Source: CAYJAD01 sp964370675
GTDB lineage: Bacteria > Desulfobacterota > Desulfovibrionia > Desulfovibrionales > Desulfovibrionaceae
DNA: 60,212 nucleotides
Reading direction: 5' to 3'
NCBI GenBank assembly: GCA_964370675.1
Contig: CAYJKC010000009.1
Span: 1-60,212 of the forward strand
This document shows, in pieces, positions 16,629-26,215 of this stretch (the stretch's first letter is position 1; each line of letters begins with the position of its first letter). The notes under the pieces were generated by a model. The model made no database searches, was not told where the DNA came from, and saw nothing but the letters and a program-made list of their open reading frames with translations. A program made the translations under genes and the position numbers.

Positions 16629-17789
16629 ATGGTAAATCATAATACTGACCAACGCTTGCAATTAATTCGTCAAGAAATTAATGCCGTTGATGAAGAACTG
16701 TTACATATATTAAATAAACGCGCAGCCTTAAGCCTTGAAGTTGGGCAAATAAAAGCTGAGCATACCGATACAATTTTTAAACCTTCGCGTGAACGGCAAG
16801 TGCTTGAAAATTTAGAAGCAAAAAATAATGGTCCTTTACCCAATGCCCATGTAAGAAATATTTGGCGCGAAATTTTTTCATCATCACGTGCATTGCAGCG
16901 CCCACAAAGAGTTGCATACCTTGGTCCTGAAGGTACATTTTCATATTTTGCAGGTGTTGAATATTTAGGCAGTAGTGTGAAGTTTACACCATATGCAAAC
17001 TTTCACGATATTTTTTGTGCTGTGCATAAGGGTGAATGTGAGCTTGGCATAGTACCTTTAGAAAATTCTCTTCAAGGTACTGTAGGTCAATGTTTTGATT
17101 TATTTTATAATTTTGAGGTTTTTATCCATGCTGAAGTTTTTTATCAGGTCAGTCATGCTCTTTTAAGTAAGGTTACAAGTCTTAACCAAATAAAGCGCGT
17201 TTATTCGCATTCCCAACCCTTAACTCAGTGTGATAATTGGTTGCGTATTAATCTACCAACGGCTGAGCTTGTGCCTGTAGAGTCAACTGCTAACGCTGCT
17301 AATCGTGCTATGGAAGATATGGAAAGTGCGGCTATTGGCAATATAGCCTTAGCAAATATCTCTAACTTAAATGTTTTGGCAAAAAATATTGAAAATAGTT
17401 CAGATAATTGGACTCGTTTTGTAATTATAGCTAAAGAAGATAACAGTTTACCTTTGCCAAGTGCAAGTGCACACGCTCAAGAACATAAAAAAACATCCAT
17501 CCTCTTTACTCTGACGGATAGACCTGGCAGCTTAGCCGGTGTATTAGCTTGTCTTGCAGAAAATAGTGTGAATATGCGCAAGCTTGAGTCACGTCCTTTG
17601 CGCCTTTCTAGTGCCGAGAGTTGGCGTTATGTATTTTTTGCCGACGTTGAGGCAGATCTTGAACATGTAAGCTATGAAAAACTTGTGCAAGAATTACGTG
17701 CATTATGTAATTCTTTCCGTATTCTTGGTTCATACCCTACAGTGCCAGCTTTTAGTCATGTTGCTGATGATCAAGGTGGAGTTTTGTAA
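16629..17789 (+). CDS. pheA: Bifunctional chorismate mutase/prephenate dehydratase
   Basis: Converts chorismate to prephenate and then to phenylpyruvate for Phe synthesis. In order: a chorismate mutase domain (about 5-90, LQLIRQEINAVDEELLHILN), a prephenate dehydratase domain (about 98-280, YLGPEGTFS, PLENSLQGTVGQ and the catalytic NWTRFVIIA), and a C-terminal ACT domain (about 295-375, TDRPGSLAGVLACLAENSVN, then ESRP). The ACT ESRP motif indicates feedback control by Phe. Usual length at 386 residues. Control by the Phe-rich leader fits well. Confidence 0.96.
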   Translation: MVNHNTDQRLQLIRQEINAVDEELLHILNKRAALSLEVGQIKAEHTDTIFKPSRERQVLENLEAKNNGPLPNAHVRNIWREIFSSSRALQRPQRVAYLGPEGTFSYFAGVEYLGSSVKFTPYANFHDIFCAVHKGECELGIVPLENSLQGTVGQCFDLFYNFEVFIHAEVFYQVSHALLSKVTSLNQIKRVYSHSQPLTQCDNWLRINLPTAELVPVESTANAANRAMEDMESAAIGNIALANISNLNVLAKNIENSSDNWTRFVIIAKEDNSLPLPSASAHAQEHKKTSILFTLTDRPGSLAGVLACLAENSVNMRKLESRPLRLSSAESWRYVFFADVEADLEHVSYEKLVQELRALCNSFRILGSYPTVPAFSHVADDQGGVL

Positions 17790-17790
17790 A

Positions 17791-19092
17791 ATGTTAAATA
17801 TTACAGTTCCACCCTCAAAATCCATGTCACATCGTTTGCTTATGGGAGCTGCTTTAGCTGCTGGTCGTTCAACTGTGCGCAACGTGCTTATGAGTAAGGA
17901 TATAGAGTGTACCACAGCTGTGCTTACAGCCTTGGGGGCAGAAATTCACTATCAGGGGCAAGATGCTTTAGTGCAAGGTATTGATAAGTCAATTGATTTT
18001 CATGATATTATTTCTTGTTATATGCATGAGTCTGGAACATCATGCCGTTTGCTAACAGGTATATTAGGTGCTTTGAAGGGTAATTTTCGTATTCATGGGG
18101 CCAAGCGCTTACATGAGCGACCCATGGGCGCGCTAACCGCAGCCCTAGAAAAACTTGGTGTAAAAGTTTCGTATGAAGCTCAATCAGGATTTTTGCCTCT
18201 GTTATTAAGTTCGCAAGGCTTTAAGCAAAAAAGTGTACACATAAATATCGATGAATCTAGCCAATATTTATCAGGATTGCTTTTGGCAAGTCCTCTTTGC
18301 CCCAATGGTTTAACTATTTACTTGAAAGGTACAAAAGTAGTTTCATGGCCATACGTAGCTCTTACTCTACAAGTCTTAGAGGCTTTTGGGATTTCAGTGC
18401 TCATGCAGCAAAGAGTTGCTTCATCATGGCAAAATATAGATTGGCGCACATTACATGAAATTTCTCCTCAAGGTATACGCTTTAACGTAAAAGCAGGAGA
18501 TTATACGCCAGGTGAATATGTTGTTGAGGGTGATTGGTCTAATGCATCATATTTTTTGGCCGCTGGTGCAGTAGGAAAAAAAACTTTGTGCATTAAAGGT
18601 TTACGCAAAAACTCTTTGCAAGGTGATAGGGCTATATTGGATATTTTAACATCTATGCAGGCAACATATCATTGGGATGGTGATGATATTGTCATAAGCC
18701 CCAGTAAGTTAAAAGCCATTGATGTTGATATGCAGCATTGCCCAGATCTTGTGCCTACTGTTGCCATGTTGGCAGCATTTGCGGATGGCGTGACAAATAT
18801 AAGAAATGTTGAACATTTGCGTATTAAAGAGTGTGACCGTTTACAAGCGCCTGCCATGGAACTTTATAAGGTGGGAGTGGCAGTAGAAGTTTTGTCAGAT
18901 GGATTATGCATTTATGGTCTTGGTCAGGCTCCACAAATTCCAGCAAATACAGTTTTTTGCGCTCATAACGACCATCGCATGGCCATGAGTTGTGCCTTGC
19001 TTGGTTTAAATGGGCAAGAAGTCGTTTCAGATGATTTAAGTGTGGTTAATAAGTCATTTCCTAATTTTTGGGAAGTTTGGGGTATGATATAG
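17791..19092 (+). CDS. aroA: 3-phosphoshikimate 1-carboxyvinyltransferase (EPSP synthase)
   Basis: Joins shikimate 3-phosphate and phosphoenolpyruvate, the sixth step to chorismate. The start VPPSKSMSHRLLMGAALA holds the substrate Lys/Ser/Arg set. ESGTSCRLLTG and HDHRMAMSCALLG (preceded by N) are further signatures, along with LRIKECDRL. I chose the ATG at 17791, one nucleotide after pheA and with AAGGTGGA upstream; this gives 433 residues, the usual length. The longer open frame upstream lies inside pheA. Confidence 0.96.
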   Translation: MLNITVPPSKSMSHRLLMGAALAAGRSTVRNVLMSKDIECTTAVLTALGAEIHYQGQDALVQGIDKSIDFHDIISCYMHESGTSCRLLTGILGALKGNFRIHGAKRLHERPMGALTAALEKLGVKVSYEAQSGFLPLLLSSQGFKQKSVHINIDESSQYLSGLLLASPLCPNGLTIYLKGTKVVSWPYVALTLQVLEAFGISVLMQQRVASSWQNIDWRTLHEISPQGIRFNVKAGDYTPGEYVVEGDWSNASYFLAAGAVGKKTLCIKGLRKNSLQGDRAILDILTSMQATYHWDGDDIVISPSKLKAIDVDMQHCPDLVPTVAMLAAFADGVTNIRNVEHLRIKECDRLQAPAMELYKVGVAVEVLSDGLCIYGLGQAPQIPANTVFCAHNDHRMAMSCALLGLNGQEVVSDDLSVVNKSFPNFWEVWGMI

Positions 19093-19100
19093 GACAAAGT

Positions 19101-19871
19101 ATGGGTGATTTTCAAATACAAAACATGCTAATCGTTGGGCACTTGGGACGTATGGGTTCGTTTTTCCAACGCAAATTTAAATCCTTGGGGCTTAATGTGC
19201 GTGGCATAGATTTAGACCTGCAAGACAATGAGCACGAAAGCTATTGCCAAGATACGGATTTAGTTTTGTTGTGCGTGCCAGTAGCTGCCATGAAAAATGT
19301 GCTTTTGAGTCTTGGCCCACATTTGCCAAAGCATTGTATAGTTACAGATATTACCTCAGTCAAAGTAGTGGCTCTTGAACATATGCAAAAATACTGGTCA
19401 GGACCAGTGGTTGGTACACATCCACTCTTTGGTCCAAAACCACCTAAGGGTAGTGATTTACCAGTGGCCATTGTACCTGCTATGCGTGAATTTGAACCAA
19501 CTAGCGAAGAACAAGTTATTATAGTAGAAAAATTATTTGAATCGCTTGGATGTCGCACATTTAGATGTACAGCTACAAAGCATGATAAAGCCATGGCCGC
19601 TATACAAAACCTAAACTTTATTACCTCTCTAGCCTATTTTGCCACCTTGGCTCAAGATGAAGACTTACTACCATTCATAACCCCATCATTTAAACGCCGC
19701 CAAGATGCAGCTCAAAAAATGCTCACAGAAGATGCTAAGCTATTTGAAGGGCTTTTTAATGCCAATCCACACAGCCATGAATATGTGCGTAAGTATCGTT
19801 CATTTTTGAATATTGCTGCTGGTGGCGATATAGAGTTGCTTAGTGCGCGTGCCGCATGGTGGTGGGAATAG
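19101..19871 (+). CDS. tyrA: Prephenate dehydrogenase
   Basis: NAD(P)-dependent oxidation of prephenate to 4-hydroxyphenylpyruvate for Tyr synthesis. The 256-residue protein has a Rossmann start (MLIVGHLGRMGSFFQRKF), the THPLFGPKP motif near residue 115 and a helical C-terminal dimer domain. It has no ACT or chorismate mutase domain. AGGA lies upstream of the ATG at 19101; an alternative start upstream would overlap aroA. Last gene of the aromatic operon: no trp genes follow. Confidence 0.9.
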   Translation: MGDFQIQNMLIVGHLGRMGSFFQRKFKSLGLNVRGIDLDLQDNEHESYCQDTDLVLLCVPVAAMKNVLLSLGPHLPKHCIVTDITSVKVVALEHMQKYWSGPVVGTHPLFGPKPPKGSDLPVAIVPAMREFEPTSEEQVIIVEKLFESLGCRTFRCTATKHDKAMAAIQNLNFITSLAYFATLAQDEDLLPFITPSFKRRQDAAQKMLTEDAKLFEGLFNANPHSHEYVRKYRSFLNIAAGGDIELLSARAAWWWE

Positions 19872-20128
19872 TTTTTTGTGTAAATTTTTCTGCGTAGGTG
19901 CTGCAACGCTAAAAAAAATTTACCGAACCTCACTTATCAAATACAAAAGTAGCCAAATCTGAATCACGTAAGGGTTTAAGTGAGATGTTGTCCATATTGG
20001 TTGCTTTGACTTTTAAGTAAAAGCAAATTCAATCCTTAAATCATAAGTGTTTTTAGCCTTACGCTTAGCAAAAAATTTATTCTACACCTTAGAAAATCAT
20101 ATTATATTCATAAGCCAAAACCTGCGTA

Positions 20129-20157
20129 TTGACAAATATTTCATAATTATATATAAT
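20129..20157 (+). promoter_or_regulatory. Consensus sigma-70 promoter of guaB
   Basis: TTGACA (20129-20134), a 17-bp spacer and TATAAT (20152-20157) match the consensus exactly. The rest of the 19872-20203 gap holds AT-rich DNA, a short hairpin near 20002-20025 (TGCTTT/AAAGCA) and an imperfect hairpin at about 19880-19923. No gene is visible and no purine riboswitch was recognised. Confidence 0.85.
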
Positions 20158-20203
20158 AATATATTAAATTTAAGTAATCATATCAAAATCTTGCGAGGAT
20201 ACT

Positions 20204-21655
20204 ATGCCTACAAACTTTGGAAAAGCCTTAACTTTTGATGATATTTTGCTTTTGCCCGGCTATTCTCAAGTAACTCCAGATCTTGTGGAAATTGAGACAT
20301 TTTTAACGCCGTCCCTTCCGCTTCGTATTCCTTTATTATCTGCTGCTATGGATACAGTTACTGAGTCAGCCATGGCTATATCTTTGGCGCGTATGGGCGG
20401 CATTGGTATTGTGCATAAGAATATGGCTGTGGATAAACAGCGCCTTGAAATTGAAAAGGTGAAAAAGTCTGAAAGTGGTATGATATTAGACCCCATTACT
20501 GTGTCTTCTAATGATAGTGTGCACTTGGCTTTAACTTTGATGGCAGATTATCGCGTTTCTGGTTTACCAGTGGTAGATGGGCATAAACTTGTGGGTATTT
20601 TAACTAATCGAGATGTACGCTTTGTACAAGATGCTGAAAATACTCGTGTGCATGAAGTGATGACTTCTAAAAATTTAATCACTGTGCCCATGGGAACAAC
20701 TCTTGATGAAGCCCGTCAGCATTTACATACATATCGAATTGAAAAATTACTTGTAGTGGATAGCGAAGATAGACTGCGCGGTCTTATCACTATGAAAGAT
20801 ATTGATAAAGTACAGAAATATCCTGCTTCTTGTAAGGATGATAAGGGCCGTCTATGCGTTGGGGGAGCCATTGGTGTTGGCGGTATAGAAAGGGCAAGTG
20901 AACTTTTAGCCGCAGGAGCTGATGTGCTTGTGCTTGATTCTGCTCATGGCCATTCTGCCAATGTTATTAAAACTATAGAGGAAGTCAAAGCAGCCTTTCC
21001 TAATTGTCAATTGGTTGCTGGCAATGTGGGTACATATGAAGGTGCTAAGGCATTACTTAAAGCTGGTGCGGATGCCATTAAGGTTGGTATCGGGCCAGGG
21101 TCTATATGTACTACCCGTATTGTAGCAGGTGTTGGAGTGCCCCAAGTAACGGCTGTTACTGAAGCTTCAAGAGCAGCTAATGAAATGGATCGTTGCTGTA
21201 TTGCAGATGGCGGCATTAAATTTTCTGGTGATATAGTCAAAGCCTTAGCTGTTGGTGCACACTCTGTTATGATAGGTAGTCTTTTTGCGGGCACTGAAGA
21301 AAGTCCAGGTGAGACTATACTATATCAAGGACGTACCTATAAAATCTATCGTGGTATGGGATCCATTGACGCTATGAAGGAAGGCTCATCCGATCGTTAT
21401 TTCCAAGAAAAAAGTAAGAAACTTGTACCAGAAGGTATTGTGGGGCGTGTGCCATATAGAGGTGGGGTCATGGACTCTATCTATCAATTAATGGGTGGTT
21501 TACGCTCTGGTATGGGATATGTTGGTGCCACAAACCTGAACGAATTACGCGAAAAAAGTGTATTTTGTGAAATATCTGCCGCAGGTCTTCGCGAAAGTCA
21601 TGTGCATGATGTTATTATTACCAAGGAAGCTCCTAACTATCGCATAGATAATTAG
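20204..21655 (+). CDS. guaB: IMP dehydrogenase
   Basis: Oxidises IMP to XMP, the committed step of GMP synthesis, with NAD. The 483-residue protein has the catalytic barrel split by two CBS domains (about 90-205, beginning MILDPITVSSNDSVHLALTL), as usual. The catalytic Cys loop is KVGIGPGSICTTRIVAGVGV, and the flap region holds the usual YRGMGSIDAM. GCGAGGA precedes the ATG. It leads the guaBA pair and, with no clear terminator downstream, perhaps a longer transcript. Confidence 0.97.
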   Translation: MPTNFGKALTFDDILLLPGYSQVTPDLVEIETFLTPSLPLRIPLLSAAMDTVTESAMAISLARMGGIGIVHKNMAVDKQRLEIEKVKKSESGMILDPITVSSNDSVHLALTLMADYRVSGLPVVDGHKLVGILTNRDVRFVQDAENTRVHEVMTSKNLITVPMGTTLDEARQHLHTYRIEKLLVVDSEDRLRGLITMKDIDKVQKYPASCKDDKGRLCVGGAIGVGGIERASELLAAGADVLVLDSAHGHSANVIKTIEEVKAAFPNCQLVAGNVGTYEGAKALLKAGADAIKVGIGPGSICTTRIVAGVGVPQVTAVTEASRAANEMDRCCIADGGIKFSGDIVKALAVGAHSVMIGSLFAGTEESPGETILYQGRTYKIYRGMGSIDAMKEGSSDRYFQEKSKKLVPEGIVGRVPYRGGVMDSIYQLMGGLRSGMGYVGATNLNELREKSVFCEISAAGLRESHVHDVIITKEAPNYRIDN

Positions 21656-21712
21656 TTTGGAAAAAAATTATTTAGTTGTAGTTGAATTTTTTATTATAAA
21701 GGGTTTTGCAAT

Positions 21713-23257
21713 ATGGCAAGCAAAGTTATTATTATTGATTATGGTTCACAAGTTACACAATTAATTGCTAGGCGTGTACGTGAAGCTGGTGTATACTCAG
21801 AAATTCACCCCTGCATTGTAAGTGCAGCAGAAGTAAAAGCCATGAATCCTTCAGCGCTGATTTTGTCTGGAGGGCCTGCTTCGGTGGGTGAGGACGATGC
21901 ACCAACTCTTGATAATGGCTTTTTAGAGCTTGGCATTCCTGTGCTTGGCATTTGCTACGGCATGCAGCTTCTTGCTCAAGACCTTGGCGGCGAGCTTGCT
22001 CGCTCAACCACTAGAGAATATGGTCCTGCTGACCTTAAAATGCATAATGAAAATTGTGCGCTATGGCATGGGTTAAATTGTGCCAAGTCCACACGCATAT
22101 GGATGAGCCATGGGGATAAAGTAAAAAAGGTGCCAGCTGGTTTTGAAGTAATTGCAAGCACAGATACCTTAGAAGTGGCAGCCATGGGTAATGATGAACG
22201 CCAAATTTATGGTGTACAGTTTCACCCCGAGGTGCATCACAGTGAAGATGGTGTGCCAATGTTACGTAACTTCTTATTTCGTATCGCTAAAATTACCCCC
22301 GATTGGACTATGTCTAGCTTTGTGGAGCGCTGCATTAAAGAAATGGCAGAGCAAGTGGGTGATAGGCATGTGGTATGTGCGCTATCTGGTGGCATAGACT
22401 CCACAGTGGTAGCTGTGCTATTGCATAAGGCTATTGGGCATCGCCTGCATTGTATATTTGTAGATAATGGTGTTTTGCGCATGGATGAAGGTGAAGAAGT
22501 TGTGGCGTATTTGCGCGAACATTTTGACTTAAACCTAAAATTTGTTCAAGCTCAGGACCGGTTTTTATCCCTACTTGAAGGCGTTGATGATCCAGAGAAA
22601 AAGCGCAAAATCATAGGGCATACTTTTATTGAAGTCTTTGATGAAGAAGCTAAAGCCTTGGGTCAAGTAGACTTTTTAGCTCAAGGAACTCTTTATCCTG
22701 ATGTTATTGAATCCATATCGCATAAAGGTCCCAGTGCTATAATTAAAAGTCACCATAATGTTGGCGGTTTACCTGAGACTATGAACTTAAAGCTCATTGA
22801 ACCACTACGCGAGCTATTTAAAGATGAAGTGCGCAAAGTGGCTGCAGAGCTAGGTATGCCAGATTTTATTGTATGGCGCCATCCTTTCCCAGGGCCTGGT
22901 CTTGCCATTCGTATTCTTGGTGAAATAACCAAGGATAGACTTGATATATTACGGCGTGCTGATAAGGTAGTGCAAGAAGAATTGAAAAGCTCTGGTTGGT
23001 ATAGTAAGGTTTGGCAAGGCTTTGCAGTTCTTTTACCTTTAAAAACTGTGGGTGTTATGGGTGATGGTCGCACCTATGAACACGTTATTGCACTGCGCAT
23101 TGTGGATAGTGTTGATGCTATGACAGCCGACTGGGCAAGGCTTCCATCCGAGCTACTTGAGCGCATGTCTAGCCGCATTATTAATGAAGTTCAAGGTGTT
23201 AATCGTGTGGTATATGATATATCTTCAAAACCACCTAGCACCATTGAATGGGAATAA
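21713..23257 (+). CDS. guaA: GMP synthase (glutamine-hydrolysing)
   Basis: Aminates XMP to GMP using glutamine and ATP. The N-terminal class I amidotransferase domain (1-195) has the nucleophile in GICYGMQLLA and the His/Glu pair in QFHPEVHHS. The ATP-pyrophosphatase domain follows with the PP-loop ALSGGIDST near residue 225. The C-terminal dimer domain ends SSKPPSTIEWE, the family ending. Full length at 514 residues, 57 nt after guaB. Confidence 0.97.
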   Translation: MASKVIIIDYGSQVTQLIARRVREAGVYSEIHPCIVSAAEVKAMNPSALILSGGPASVGEDDAPTLDNGFLELGIPVLGICYGMQLLAQDLGGELARSTTREYGPADLKMHNENCALWHGLNCAKSTRIWMSHGDKVKKVPAGFEVIASTDTLEVAAMGNDERQIYGVQFHPEVHHSEDGVPMLRNFLFRIAKITPDWTMSSFVERCIKEMAEQVGDRHVVCALSGGIDSTVVAVLLHKAIGHRLHCIFVDNGVLRMDEGEEVVAYLREHFDLNLKFVQAQDRFLSLLEGVDDPEKKRKIIGHTFIEVFDEEAKALGQVDFLAQGTLYPDVIESISHKGPSAIIKSHHNVGGLPETMNLKLIEPLRELFKDEVRKVAAELGMPDFIVWRHPFPGPGLAIRILGEITKDRLDILRRADKVVQEELKSSGWYSKVWQGFAVLLPLKTVGVMGDGRTYEHVIALRIVDSVDAMTADWARLPSELLERMSSRIINEVQGVNRVVYDISSKPPSTIEWE

Positions 23258-23299
23258 ACGTTACTAAATAAAGGCTAATTTTTATAAATGAGGTAGTGC

Positions 23300-23800
23300 A
23301 TGTTTGGGATTGGGAGTACAGAACTTTTAGTTATCTTGGTGGTAGCCTTGGTGGTCCTTGGACCTAAGAGTTTGCCTGGTATTGCTAAAACCTTGGGTAA
23401 GGTTATGGGCGAATTTCGTCGTGTGAGCACAGAATTTCAGCGCACCATGAATGCAGAAGTAGCTCAAGATGAACATGAAAAATTAAAAAAAGAAGCAGAA
23501 GAAGAACTTTTTGGGACGAATTCTGCTGATGCCAGCACAGCTAAAGCTAAACCAAGTGATAATAAGGATGCAGAAGATGCAACCCAAGCATCAGAACAAA
23601 AAGCTGAAGCAGTAATTAAATCGGATGCAACTACCCCTAATGAAACAGTAGCACAAGAAGAAGTGGCAAATAACAATGCAGAAGATGCTTGCGCAACGCA
23701 AGAAGTGGACATAAATTCTCCATTGGCTAAGGCTGTAGCTAAGGCAGAGGCTGAAGCAAATACAAATGAAGAATCTAAGGACAGCAATAATCGAGGCTAA
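23300..23800 (+). CDS. tatB: Sec-independent translocase subunit TatB
   Basis: Membrane component of the twin-arginine translocon, which exports folded proteins. A single N-terminal membrane helix (about 6-21, STELLVILVVALVVLGPKSL) is followed by an amphipathic helix (KTLGKVMGEFRRVSTEFQRT). A long acidic, Ala-rich tail runs from about 60 to 166. The MFGIGSTELL start and directly following tatC favour TatB over TatA. No tatA lies beside it. Confidence 0.88.
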   Translation: MFGIGSTELLVILVVALVVLGPKSLPGIAKTLGKVMGEFRRVSTEFQRTMNAEVAQDEHEKLKKEAEEELFGTNSADASTAKAKPSDNKDAEDATQASEQKAEAVIKSDATTPNETVAQEEVANNNAEDACATQEVDINSPLAKAVAKAEAEANTNEESKDSNNRG

Positions 23801-23803
23801 GGC

Positions 23804-24955
23804 ATGCATAAGGTGTCAGATAAAATTTCAGCAGATCATACAGATCAAGCAGAACGGGGCGAACCTACACAAGAGCAAATTAGCTTATTTGACAGTGTAG
23901 AAAATGCTTCCGAGCAGGCGCAAGATCTAAAGCAAGACGCTCAAATTAATGAGCCAGATGATGCCTTTGCACAATCTTTTTTTGCTAGCGAATGTGCTTG
24001 GGATGGTAGAGAAACATCAAATGAAGAAGTGAGCAACTATGATCCCATGGGGCATGAGCTTAGTGAGGCTGAGCTAGAAGAGCTTTCCAGTGTTTCGTCA
24101 AGCACAAAACGTGAACCCCCACCACGCAAAACGCCAGAAGAACGTGGCACTTTGCCCCAGCCAGACGAAGAAAAGCCAGAACGTGCCATGACGCTTATGG
24201 AACACCTTGGCGAATTGCGCACCCGTTTAGTGCGCTCATTTATTGCAGTTGGGTTAGCCTTTATGGTTTGTTATACCTTTGCAGAGCGTCTTTTTGCTGA
24301 ACTTTGCAAACCATTGGTGAATGCTTTGCCTGAAGGTTCAAAATTAATTTTTACCGCCTTACCCGAGGCATTCTTTGTATATTTAAAAGTTGGTCTTGTG
24401 GCAGCAATTTTTGTGGTAAGCCCTTATTTATTTTATCAAGTGTGGTCATTTATTTCGCCTGGTCTTTACGATGAAGAAAAAAAATACATGATTCCCATGG
24501 CCTTAATATCGGCTTTCTTTTTTATATCTGGAGCTAGTTTTTGCTTCTTTGTGGTATTTCCCTATGCCTTTACTTTTTTTGTAGGTTTTGCTAGCGAGGA
24601 TATTGCAGCTATGCCCTCACTTGGTGAGTATTTAGGATTTTCATTAAAACTACTCATTGCATTTGGTTTAATTTTTGAAATGCCGCTATTTACTTTTTTT
24701 CTGGCACGTATGGGTATTGTGACTGCTGATAGAATGCGCAATTTTAGACGTTATGCTGTGCTTTGCATCTTTATTACTGCAGCAATTCTTACCCCCCCAG
24801 ATGTTATATCTCAGTTACTTATGGCCATGCCCATGATGCTACTTTATGAAGTAAGTATTGGTGTTGCCGCAGTTTTTGGGCGAAAGAAAAAAACCGAAGC
24901 TGAAGAAGTGGAGGAAGATTTGTCTTCTCCCATTGATAATACAGCCAAAGGATAA
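23804..24955 (+). CDS. tatC: Sec-independent translocase subunit TatC with long N-terminal extension
   Basis: Core receptor of the Tat translocon, with six membrane helices. The conserved region begins only near residue 125 (MTLMEHLGELRTRLVRSF) and continues with FVVSPYLFYQVWSFISPGLY and the Glu-containing IFEMPLFTFFLARMGI. The first 124 residues are acidic, low-complexity and Pro-rich (REPPPRKTPEERGTLPQPDE), absent from E. coli TatC. An internal start at Met 125 (about 24188) would give a normal TatC. The ATG at 23804 lies 4 nt from tatB but has no strong ribosome-binding site. Confidence 0.93.
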   Translation: MHKVSDKISADHTDQAERGEPTQEQISLFDSVENASEQAQDLKQDAQINEPDDAFAQSFFASECAWDGRETSNEEVSNYDPMGHELSEAELEELSSVSSSTKREPPPRKTPEERGTLPQPDEEKPERAMTLMEHLGELRTRLVRSFIAVGLAFMVCYTFAERLFAELCKPLVNALPEGSKLIFTALPEAFFVYLKVGLVAAIFVVSPYLFYQVWSFISPGLYDEEKKYMIPMALISAFFFISGASFCFFVVFPYAFTFFVGFASEDIAAMPSLGEYLGFSLKLLIAFGLIFEMPLFTFFLARMGIVTADRMRNFRRYAVLCIFITAAILTPPDVISQLLMAMPMMLLYEVSIGVAAVFGRKKKTEAEEVEEDLSSPIDNTAKG

Positions 24956-24968
24956 GGTTGGAGTTATT

Positions 24969-25565
24969 ATGCAAAGTATGGTACGTAAGGCTAGTATAAG
25001 CCGTAGCACCAAGGAAACCATTATAAGCCTAGATTTATGCCTTGAAGGAACAGGTGATATTGAAGTAAATACCGGTATGGGTTTGCTTGATCATATGTTA
25101 ACTCTTACAGCTTTTTGGGCTGGGTTTGATTTGAAAATTAACTGTCAAGGCGATCTTCATATTGATGCACACCATAGTGCAGAGGATGTGGGTTTGTGCC
25201 TTGGTCAAGCCCTTGCATCTGCTTTGGGAGAGCGCAAGGGTATCGCGCGTATTGGCTATGGTCGCGTTCCTATGGATGAAGCTATGGCAGATGTATGTGT
25301 TGATATTTCTGGTCGTCCGTGGCTAGAATGGCGTGGTGATGAATTATTGCCACCGGTTTTGGCTGGTGAGGAGCGCGACTTATGGCGTGAGCACTACAAA
25401 GCATTTGTTAGTGCAGCGCGTTTAAATTTGCATGTAAATTTTTTATATGGGAAAAATGGGCATCATTTACTCGAGTCTGTGGCCAAGGGCCTTGGGCTTG
25501 CATTGGCTGCCGCTGTGCGAGTGGACGGTCAAAATATACGCAGTACCAAAGGAGGTCTGGACTAA
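24969..25565 (+). CDS. hisB: Imidazoleglycerol-phosphate dehydratase
   Basis: Sixth step of histidine synthesis. The 198-residue protein has the manganese-binding motifs LDHMLTLTAFW and IDAHHSAEDVGLCLGQAL, then the second half with YGRVPMDEAMADV and NLHVNFLYGKNGHHLLES. It is the monofunctional form. I chose the ATG at 24969 with GGAG upstream; the longer frame starts inside tatC. It is separated from hisA by a lipoprotein gene. Confidence 0.95.
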   Translation: MQSMVRKASISRSTKETIISLDLCLEGTGDIEVNTGMGLLDHMLTLTAFWAGFDLKINCQGDLHIDAHHSAEDVGLCLGQALASALGERKGIARIGYGRVPMDEAMADVCVDISGRPWLEWRGDELLPPVLAGEERDLWREHYKAFVSAARLNLHVNFLYGKNGHHLLESVAKGLGLALAAAVRVDGQNIRSTKGGLD

Positions 25566-26215
25566 TGCACATGAGAAATATTCTTTTTGGTGTTATATGT
25601 TTATCTTTTTTAATGGTAGCTTGCCAGAAAAGCACAGCTGATATTGAGCGTAGTTCTTCAGTGATACCGCTTGATTTGACCATTGGTGTGGTTCCATTTT
25701 CGCAACCAACCACCACAAGTAAGCTTATTACTGGCTTTATTCCTCAAAACCAAGGGCTTATCACTCAAGATGTACTTGCTCAATTAGATATAATGCTACG
25801 TAGCTCTTTACATACAACAGGGCGTACTTTTAATTGGCTTGCTGCTCCTTTAACCATTAATAATAATGACTTTCATGAGTCAGAAGTTCCGCAAGCTCTT
25901 GAGCATTGGCTTGCTTATGGGCGAGAATATAGGGTAGATTTTTTGTTAGTACCTCAAGTGCTTAACTGGCATCAGCGTGCAGGTTCAAGAGCTGGTGTGA
26001 CTGAGTCTGCTCATGTGCGGGTGGAGTTTTTCTTATTGGATATTCGTCATGGACGAGTTTTTCGCCGCTCTGTTTTTGAAGAAAAACAATTGGGCTTAGC
26101 TGATGATCTTTCTCGTGTGGGCGATTTCTTTCAACGTGGTGGTGGCTGGGTTAAAGCAGAAGAACTAACCCAAGATGGTATTGATAAAGCATTAGACGAG
26201 TTAGGATTGCAATGA
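25565..26215 (+). CDS. Predicted lipoprotein between hisB and hisA
   Basis: A 216-residue precursor with a lipoprotein signal: ILFGVICLSFLMVAC places the lipidated Cys near residue 20. The mature part contains VVPFSQPTTTSKLITGFIPQ and a C-terminal segment with RVEFFLLDIRHGRVF and VFEEKQLG. This arrangement recalls periplasmic lipoproteins that report synthesis of an envelope organelle, but no family is assigned. Its ATG shares the last base of the hisB stop, GGAGG lies upstream and its end overlaps hisA by 4 nt, so it is tightly embedded in the operon. An ATG two codons later is also possible. Confidence 0.85.
   Translation: MHMRNILFGVICLSFLMVACQKSTADIERSSSVIPLDLTIGVVPFSQPTTTSKLITGFIPQNQGLITQDVLAQLDIMLRSSLHTTGRTFNWLAAPLTINNNDFHESEVPQALEHWLAYGREYRVDFLLVPQVLNWHQRAGSRAGVTESAHVRVEFFLLDIRHGRVFRRSVFEEKQLGLADDLSRVGDFFQRGGGWVKAEELTQDGIDKALDELGLQ

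Noticed and set aside
19880..19923. Terminator of the aromatic operon
   Set aside because: The stem is imperfect and A/T-rich with a 12-nt loop; no clear U-run follows, so it was not listed as a terminator.
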